DNA of 64,000 nt from Welwitschia mirabilis (taxonomy: Eukaryota > Gnetophyta > Gnetopsida > Welwitschiales): positions 232,280,569 through 232,344,568 of the forward strand of contig JBOZIK010000001.1 of assembly GCA_051453625.1 (NCBI GenBank), read 5' to 3'. How positions within the stretch are numbered: the stretch's first letter is position 1; each line of letters begins with the position of its first letter. The notes below the pieces were generated by a model. The model did not search any database and was not told the origin of the DNA. It was given only the letters and a program-made list of their open reading frames with translations. The translations under genes and the position numbers were made by a program. Positions 57,212-64,000 of the stretch are shown here, piece after piece.

Positions 57212-58660
57212 TAGATACTCTTGGTTCATAACAACTTTTTCAAAGTTTAGGTCTTATATGATTTTGTTCAAATCATTGACCTTCTTTGCTAGGTTATCAC
57301 ACTGACGCTACGGCGTTGAAGTAACCCATGTTATACTCCCACGAAAAGCTCGAACGACCTTCAACAAAAAGGTACCTGTCCCCGAAACCGACACAGGATT
57401 TTTTCATTCATTATTAGCGAACGTCATAGGCCCAATTTGGATCAGACAAAAAATCTTCTCGACAACATAAAAATCTTCGTCCTCTTCCTCTTCTTGACGA
57501 GTTTCTTCCAAATCTTCGTTCCTTTCTTCACTACTGATATCGAGGTCATCTATTTCCTTAGAGACGGATGCTGGAGTTGATAGAAAAAACATGAACGAAA
57601 GCCTTCTACTTCCATCTAATTCAAACCTTGAGCCATCTTCTTCATCATCTTCCAAATTATCCCCAACAACTATTAGAAACAACTTCTTTAATTTCCTAGG
57701 ATCTTTTTCCTTTCTCTTATTTGGACACTCACTTGCCATGTCTCCAGAACCTTTGCAAGCATAGCACTAGATTTCTTTCTTCTTTTTGAATGCCTTCCTC
57801 TATCTTGAGGGTCCTCTTTTTGCACTTCTACTATTGTCTCCATCTTTTCGTTTTGAGAAACATTTTTTGAATCTTCTGGCAAGAAGAGCCACCTCATCCT
57901 CATCAATTTCTTCCTCAAATTCATTGCTTTCACGTTCTTCATGAACACTCCTGAGTGCAAGGGCCTTCTTTTTTCTCTTGAAAATTTTAATTCATACATT
58001 TGTAAATTACCTTCCAACTCATCCAATGCCATTTTATTGAAATCCTTGCTTTCTTCTATTGTTGTAACCTTAGGCTTAAATCTCTTAGGAAGAGACCTTA
58101 AGACCTTTCTAACTACTCTGGATTCCTCCATCTTTCCTCCTAAGACTTGTCATGCAGTTTATAATGTCTGTTAGTCTAGCGAAACATTCCTAGAGAATCT
58201 CTTCCTCATCCATCCTACTCTCTTCAAATTTTGTAATCAACATCTGTAGCTTGACTTGCTTCACTGTAGATGTCCCTTCATGAGCTATTGCAAGGATGTC
58301 CCAAGCTTCTTTGGCTATTGTACAGTTCCCAATCCTCTTGAATTCTTCAGCATTGCACAAAAAATAGCATTCAAAGCCCAGTAGTTAAGGTTAGACAAAT
58401 TTTTACCAAAAACATCCCACTCATCCTTGGGATTCGGGATTTTAAACATATTTCCATCAAAATCGTTATATCAAAATTGTTATGAGTGGTAGTTGAAGGA
58501 TGATATCTGTGTTCCAAAAGGTCCTCAATATCCACATCAATCGACTGGAGGAAGATTCTCATTATAGCCCTCCAATAAGCATAGTTTGTTCCAACAAACA
58601 ATGGAGGTCTCGATACTAAGAAACCTTCGTATGGGGTATCCATGAATAGGGTTTCAATGA
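57212..58660 (-). pseudogene. Sirevirus-like gag
   Basis: The minus-strand N-terminus is at 58643: MDTPYEGFLVSRPPLFVGTN, then YAYWRAIMRIFLQSIDVD (PP.F.G.NY..WK..M..FL.S). 57688-58131 has VVRKVLRSLPKRFKPKVTTI and DFNKMALDELEGNLQMYEL (V..KILRSLP..F...VT.IEE...L..M..DEL.G.L...E). A zinc finger remnant ends MASECPNKRKEKD at 57739. An acidic segment EEDEEDGSRF and a Glu-rich stretch follow. Frames change at least three times. Confidence 0.85.
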
Positions 58661-58689
58661 GTCAAGATTGGGAAGAATCTTAGGGCTGG

Positions 58690-58712
58690 CTCGACCAGGC
58701 TTTAATACCAAA
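58690..58712 (-). other. Primer-binding site of the Sirevirus-like element
   Basis: Minus strand TTTTGGTATTAAAGCCTGG next to the LTR end resembles TGGTATCAGAGCCTGG with two changes. Confidence 0.7.
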
Positions 58713-59630
58713 AGAAGAGGGTTACACAATGATATCTCAAATAAGATATAATATCATGTAGAGACCAAAACATCAAAGCTATCTAACTGTAAGCAAGAGA
58801 TATTCAAAAGGAAACAACCAAGAAGAATTACAAAGCACAACTCTTATTATGGTTTAGGAAACCCCTACTCCCCTCTCAGAGGACAACCAAAACTGAAGTT
58901 GTTCCGGATCCTGCTACTCTCTTTTACCAAGTTTTCATGGTGAACCTTTAGCCTTTACATATGCAGACTTTTCAAGGCTCAGTCTCAACATGTACAAATT
59001 AAGGAAAATGAAGAGTGATAGAAATATGCCTGAACTGCACTTTGATCACTCAATGCGTTAGCACAATGAAGCCTTTGACTTTGATCACTCGAATATTTCA
59101 GAGAATAGTACTCTTTACAATAATGAAGCTAAAGCACATAGTAAGGAGCATAAATAAAATTGATGTCAATAATGGAGTTTTGTTTGTCCTTTGTCTATGA
59201 AGGAGTTCTGATCTCTTCTTTTTATATGTCCTTCCTTTGTGATTCTAAATGTATTTCTTTGTTTTTTTAACAGTAGATAAGATTATATAAATCAAAGGTC
59301 CAATGGCTACATAACAACTATGTTTGATCTTAAAATTTGTTCGTTTCCACTGGTGAGGTCACCCCCTTGAAACATCTAGTCAACCCAGATCAAGTCTGAT
59401 CTACCAAAGCGATCAACCTAAGATTAAGTTGGGTTGCCTCAATTCAAGGTGGTTTTATCAAACTAGTTCTATTAGACATGAATAGGCTTAAGTTCTTGGA
59501 GAGGAACAGATTTGAGTTTTGACTAGCCCCCGAACTTTGATTTCTCCTATCAAAGCTTTAGACCTGTAACATCAGCTTTCTACTACACCAAAAAACATTA
59601 GGTTAACATCAACAAACAATAAACCCAATA
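58713..59630 (-). repeat. Right LTR (5' LTR) of the Sirevirus-like element
   Basis: It runs from AGAAGAGGGTTACAC to CCCAATA and pairs with 50842-51877, with a deletion of about 110 bp relative to it. Confidence 0.85.
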
Positions 59631-61690
59631 GACAGCTCTCCAGACTTTAATTTACACCCAAAGGGCTGGAGCTCTGCTACTGAACTCGAGCCTAACTGAA
59701 TGAAAAGGAGGAGAAGAGATCCAAAAGAAAAGAGTAGTAGTCCACAACAAATTCTATTCCTCATAGTAGGAACCCTCTTAACCAAAATGCCTCCAACAAT
59801 CCTCCCCTTCTTCCCAAAGATGATAGGTGCTAGGCATCATCTTCAGCACAAGGTGCTTTCAAGATAGTAAAAGAAGACAACAAGAAAGTTGCTTCTTCCT
59901 ATGACGTCATAGAATACCTGAAGAAATGTAAAGCTACTCTTTCAATTCTTAAAGTTCTTCAAATGTGCAAGGATCAGATGAAGAAGTTGTCTCAAGCTTT
60001 CATCTCTAATGACACCAAGCGATAAAAGGAACCCCCTCTCCAAAAAGGAATGTTGCAGAGTTGGAGGCCAAAGCCACTATCTTTACAACAAAGAAGAAGG
60101 TACCTCCCTTCCTTGTGACCCTGCAAATGTTCAGGAAGAACATTCACAACTACGTCATTAATTCAGGAGCTTCCACCAACATCCTACCTTCTAAAGTAGC
60201 AAAACAGTTAGATCTTACTTTAAAAGAGTGTAGTAAGTCAATGATCCAACGAGATTCGACAAATGTGAAGGTTCAAGATATTCCAAAAGATGTGTATAAT
60301 TCACTTCTCATCCAAGGGATATGACTATTACAAATTTCTGATCATAAACGTTCCTACGATATATGGAGCTTTGTTGAGTAGAAGGTTCTACAATATATGG
60401 AGCTTTGTTGAGTAGAAGGTAGGTGGCTTCCCTCAATGCTTATATCTTCTCAGACTATTCTCACACTCAGTACCTACTTATAAGATATGAAGGAAGCAGC
60501 TAAACACCACCACAGACAAGAGGAGGAATCCCTAGCAACTACGTCACCAAAAGAGGTATGGATTGTGTTTTTGGATAAAGCTACAAACATGCAAGGAAGA
60601 GGAGTTGGTATAATGTTGTATTTGCCAGATAGGGATTGTATTCAAAAAGCTTTCAGAATAGATTTCCTTGCTTTCGATAGTGCTACAGAGTATGAGGCCC
60701 TTGTTCAGGCTTTGAAGATAGCTCTTTCAAGGAGGCTAAGGAAGTTAATATTTTTGGAGATTCAGAGGTGGTAATCAACCACGTCAAGGTCGCCTACCAG
60801 ATTCATAACTTGTTACTAAAGGCCTACAAAGCAAGAGTCTTAGATCTCTTAGGACAGCTCAAAGAATATTCTCTCTCCCAGATTCCAAAGAAGAAGAATT
60901 CATTAGCAGAGAAGCTCGTAGCCTCAACAATTGTAGGAGCCCTAGCGAATGACCCTGCAATCAAAGGTCTCCAAATCATCCTTCTTTCCAAGAAGGCAGT
61001 CCTAGACAACATAAAGCAATGCCAAATTTTTGAAGAAGATGATTAACTCTAAAATTTCTACAAAATCAAGGTGAATTGAGAGGCAGACAGTAAACAAGGA
61101 TTTAGAGAAGGATGGACATTTCACTGAAGATAGAGTTCTACCACTCCGTAGCAACAGAATCCTTGTCAGTTTTATACAACTAGGGAAGTTCTTTAACACA
61201 GATTTGGAGCTCTTACTTCGTAGAAGGTGCACAAATGAAGAGATAGAATCTCCTCCATCCACCTTAGCTCACCAAGATAGGAAAAGTTTGTTCCCGCTCA
61301 GAGAAGCAAGCTGTCATTTCCCTCTATCAAGGATTTAGGGATGTTTTCACTTCATCGAATGAGGATCTGATGGGTTTGATCTAGAAATCCTCACTCACAC
61401 TATCCCTCTCAAGGAAAACACATCAAAGGCAAAGGAGAGGCAATCTAATGCCAGAGCCACTGATGGCTAAGTTGGTCCTAGTTAGGAAGAAAAGCCAAGA
61501 GATTTGTCTTACTGTTGACTTTCGAGACCTAAACAAAGCTTTTGTTAAGGACAACTACCCTACTCAAACTATTGACGAGATTTTGGAGAAGGTAGCTTGA
61601 GCTAAGATGTTCTCCTTCTGAGATGATTTCTCAAGTCACAAGCAAACTGAAGTGGCCACCTTTGATGCAGTCAATGATGTGAATAGTGGC
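59631..61690 (+). pseudogene. Ty3/gypsy (Tat-like) protease, RNase H-like domain, then RT start
   Basis: The frame reads YDVIEYLKKCKATLSILKVL, then FLVTLQMFRKNIHNYVINSG and GASTNILPSKVAKQLDLT, a retropepsin D-S-G with Asp read as Asn. PTIYGALLSRR comes next. From 60550 there is IVFLDKATNMQGRGVGIMLY (Asp), ATEYEALVQALKIAL (Glu), FGDSEVVINHVKVAYQIHNL (Asp) and NSLAEKLVAS, where the final Asp is Glu: an RNase H-like domain. From 61320: LYQGFRDVFTSSNEDLMGLI (start of RT), then LTVDFRDLNKAFVKDNYPTQ. RT stops near 61690 at AKMFSF. The order protease, RNase H-like, RT equals that of 1-963. It is the downstream half of the gag at 49370-50841. Frame breaks at several points. Confidence 0.85.
60351..60419 (+). 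repeat. 35-bp tandem duplication in the gypsy protease
   Basis: 60351-60385 and 60386-60419 both contain ATATATGGAGCTTTGTTGAG with TAGAAGG; the second unit lacks one base and has TACA for TACG. The codons PTIYGALLSRR are repeated out of frame, creating a stop. Confidence 0.95.
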
Positions 61691-62238
61691 AATTGATTTA
61701 TGTCAATTGCTTGAAAAGGTCATGTGAGGAAGACATGTCATCATGTCAATCCAAAATGTCAAAGCAAAATGTCAGCATTTTTTTAATATGAGAATTAATA
61801 ATGTCATAACTAAAACTAAGTAATTAAAAAAGCATTTGATGTGTGTTGGTAGAACCTGTTGTCATTGATCAATTAACGAGTTTTGTGGAGTGTGGAGTTA
61901 GTTTATTTTGCAGAGATTTTCTAGCACGGGTGACTGTATAATTCATCCGGGCAACCGAACTATCACTTAGATAAACACCCACATGAAATGCGAGCAACCA
62001 GACTTCTTAATTGAGCAACCCGACTGCTATTAAGATAAAGACCGCTTCTAGCACGGGCGACCGTGTTTCTCAGGTCAAGCAACTGATTGTAAAACTAAGA
62101 TGAAGACTGAAACAAGAACGGGTGTTAGGATCGATTGGCACCCTAGAGGGGGGGTGAATACGGTGAAGCACAAAATTTAATTACTTAACTAAAATCAGAA
62201 CTTTGCTTGAGAAAGTAAATCAGAAATTACTGAATCGT
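61691..62238. repeat. LTR-like sequence with GGGCGACCGT motifs
   Basis: It begins where gypsy RT is cut. It contains GCACGGGTGACTGT at 61924, GGGCAACCGAAC at 61949, GAGCAACCAGACT, GAGCAACCCGACTG and GCACGGGCGACCGTG at 62049, and then TTGGCACCCTAGAGGGGGGG with TGAATACGG, a string often seen at plant copia LTR borders. No partner copy is in the window because the region runs into a gap. Confidence 0.5.
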
Positions 62239-62338
62239 NNNNNNNNNNNNNNNNNNNNNNNNNNNNNNNNNNNNNNNNNNNNNNNNNNNNNNNNNNNNNN
62301 NNNNNNNNNNNNNNNNNNNNNNNNNNNNNNNNNNNNNN
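62239..62338. other. Assembly gap (100 N)
   Basis: Run of 100 undetermined bases. Confidence 0.99.
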
Positions 62339-64000
62339 CACATTGATAAAATAGAAGGCCTCGAACATAAATATAAAGCTTGTGAGTCACTCCACCTAAC
62401 ACCAATTGGTTTTGGATTGGAACCTCACTTGCTTTATATGCTAGGCCATTATGAAATTTAACAAATTAAGGGTCAACTTGACAAGGCTGGAAATTTGGTA
62501 AGTCATATTCTAGAAACACTTGCTTTGATATTAGATCACTTGGGATGGAATTCCTATTTTAGTTTATTGTTGAAGACATTCCAACTGAGGCCTTGAACAT
62601 AATAGAGTTCTTCTTTGATTGATCTATTCTTACTAGATAATTTTTATTTTGGTCAAACTATGCAACTAGAAAAGAACTATGATGAAACTAAAAATGATAA
62701 AACAACAAAAGATGTGTTAAAGTGAGTAAACAATGAAGGTTTATTAATACCCTTGGAATTTCAACAAAGCTTAAAAGATTGTGTTATTCCTGTAATGAAT
62801 AAGAGGATAGCATCTCAATTAGACATGGTTAATCTCTATAAGCATGGCACTACTAAAATTGCTCAAGCTATTGTCTATGGTGACATTAAAGGCCAAATCT
62901 TCTACAAGGATATATTGGCATTTTTTTCTCCTTTGAAAGAGCAGACAGTTCCAGAATAGTTGGTATGGGTGCATGAACCTATACATGATTACTACACTTG
63001 TAATATTTCATATACCTGGAACATGCATGTTCTTATTGAATCGATCAAGCAAATAGTACCAGACTTGAGCTAGACTTTAGTGATCCATTTTTTGGATTAT
63101 AATATCTTTTATTTACTAGATCATAAAGCATTCAACACTTTGATAATCAATTTATAAAAAACTTGTCAGGATGTATTTCCACATTAAGAAATTTATGGGA
63201 GAGTATGAAGTAATGTTGAAGGCCAATTCTCATTCCTGAATTATGCAGTTAGTGCACGTCCTGAAGTTTTCACCTTTAAGCATTCATAAAGACCATAGGA
63301 ACTCCTAGCTGGACCTCATGGAAAGAGGATTTCTTTTCATTCCCCTTATTCTGCATGAATTTGTATTGATCTTTTAGAGGTTCTGTGTTATGTGACTGGC
63401 AGTGGTTATGGTAGTATTGTCAAATTTTTGCTTGAACATCCCATAAAATTTGTCCAGAGAACTTTGCTTCCCATTCTAGGCTCATCTTATCAGCCTTACT
63501 CCCCTATTCAACCCATGCTTCTGCAAGTGCCAACACCTTGGCTACACTAGTCTGTGCTTTCTCCCTACCCTGTTGGATATCCTGATCCTTACCCTGTACT
63601 TGCTAGGTGTGTATGTTGTAGCTCTAAATTCATTTCGAAGGCCCATCTGGAGCACCATTGTTTAAACTTGTAGTTGGTCAAGCATGCAATAATTGGGGAT
63701 CGTAACCACCTCATCGTGTTAATTTGCCAACAGCTCCTTCAAGTCAATCTGTTGATGCCTCTACTAAGCTAAACGTCGCTATGCCTGCATCAGAAGCCCA
63801 TTTCTCAAAACTAGTTTCTGTTGAAATGGAAAAACAATATGGGGATAAATAAAATAGGGATGATGATGTATTAACAAATGATGAGGTAGATTCCTAGACC
63901 ACCCACAAAACTGAATAAGGGAGGACAGTTTATTATTACAATGCTTTCACTAGAGAACCAACCTATGATATACTCCTCAAATTTAAAGCAGGGCCAGAAA
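62339..64000 (+). pseudogene. Degenerate gag-like open sequence with a Cys/His motif
   Basis: A plus-strand frame reads IEGLEHKYKACESLHLTPIG at the start. 62753-62959 has LEFQQSLKDCVIPVMNKRIA, SQLDMVNLYKHGTTKIAQAI and YGDIKGQIFYKDILAFFSPL. From 63500 the frame is rich in Pro and Tyr (PYSPIQPMLLQVPTPW, SPYPVGYPDPYPVLARC), then ARCVCCSSKFISKAHLEHHC at about 63600-63660, a CX2C...HX3HC zinc-binding-like motif. Such a Pro/Tyr-rich stretch followed by Cys/His clusters is common near the C-terminus of plant retroelement gag. I cannot assign the family. Many stops. Confidence 0.35.

Larger units (their letters stand above)
50842..59630 (-). mobile_element. Sirevirus-like minus-strand copia element inserted in gypsy
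   Basis: Direct LTRs 50842-51877 and 58713-59630 bound a complete internal region on the minus strand. The order is PBS, gag with zinc finger, protease, integrase, RT, RNase H, a spacer with repeated GGTTGACC-type motifs, an additional ORF, and a polypurine tract. An extra ORF after pol together with multiple short palindromes upstream of the polypurine tract is the hallmark layout of Sireviruses. Gypsy gag lies to the left and gypsy protease to the right, both plus strand. Confidence 0.85.

Noticed and set aside
1-64000. CRISPR array, prokaryotic operons, rRNA genes
   Set aside because: No regularly spaced repeats with unique spacers and no rRNA-like stretch were seen; the content is plant nuclear.

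Overview
This window looks like gene-poor intergenic DNA from a large-genome seed plant. It is strongly AT-rich, there is no compact run of intact genes, and most recognisable coding sequence is decayed LTR-retrotransposon gag-pol from plant lineages: Ty1/copia including a Sirevirus-like element, Ty3/gypsy of the Tat/Athila group, and a chromovirus. The very old nested elements suggest slow DNA removal, as in gymnosperms. That placement is inference; nothing here identifies the species. There are four runs of N: 19526-19535, 48522-48531, 57202-57211 and 62239-62338.

Layout. (1) 1-17030 is a nest. A plus-strand Tat-like gypsy pol (RNase H-like domain, then the start of RT) breaks off near 963 and resumes near 14257 with RT, RNase H and integrase. 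The break holds a minus-strand chromovirus-like element with about 2.48-kb LTRs (964-3434 and 11771-14256). That element itself holds a minus-strand copia (about 7123-10422) and an inverted pair of about 450-bp LTR arms (5979-7122). (2) 17031-19640 holds a kinesin motor fragment and an unrecognised minus-strand ORF. (3) 19653-24743 is a structurally complete but mutated copia element with two 240-bp LTRs. (4) 24744-33900 is AT-rich with three pol fragments: a copia RNase H, a gypsy integrase tail and a copia gag. (5) 33960-37690 is richer in GC. It holds a candidate cellular gene remnant on the minus strand, a two-unit tandem repeat packed with TTGAC cores, a TATA box and a pyrimidine-rich GC island. 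(6) 37690-43800 is AT-rich with a LINE remnant. (7) 43816-49280 holds a repeat/hairpin cluster, a broken coiled-coil-like ORF, an RY-motif cluster and a microsatellite. (8) 49283-61690 is a second nest: a Tat-like gypsy (gag, then protease, RNase H-like, RT) split by a minus-strand Sirevirus-like copia (LTRs 50842-51877 and 58713-59630) that carries an extra ORF after pol. (9) 61690-64000 is LTR-like sequence, a 100-N gap and a degenerate gag-like region.

No gene here can be called functional with confidence. The most unusual points are: the RNase H-like domain lying upstream of RT in two independent gypsy copies; an LTR that contains iterated LTR-end/primer-binding-site units; a copia RT fused in frame to the polyprotein tail; a large inverted LTR pair; a perfect 20-bp stem beside a three-copy repeat; and a phase-compatible two-exon candidate gene at 34131-35127.
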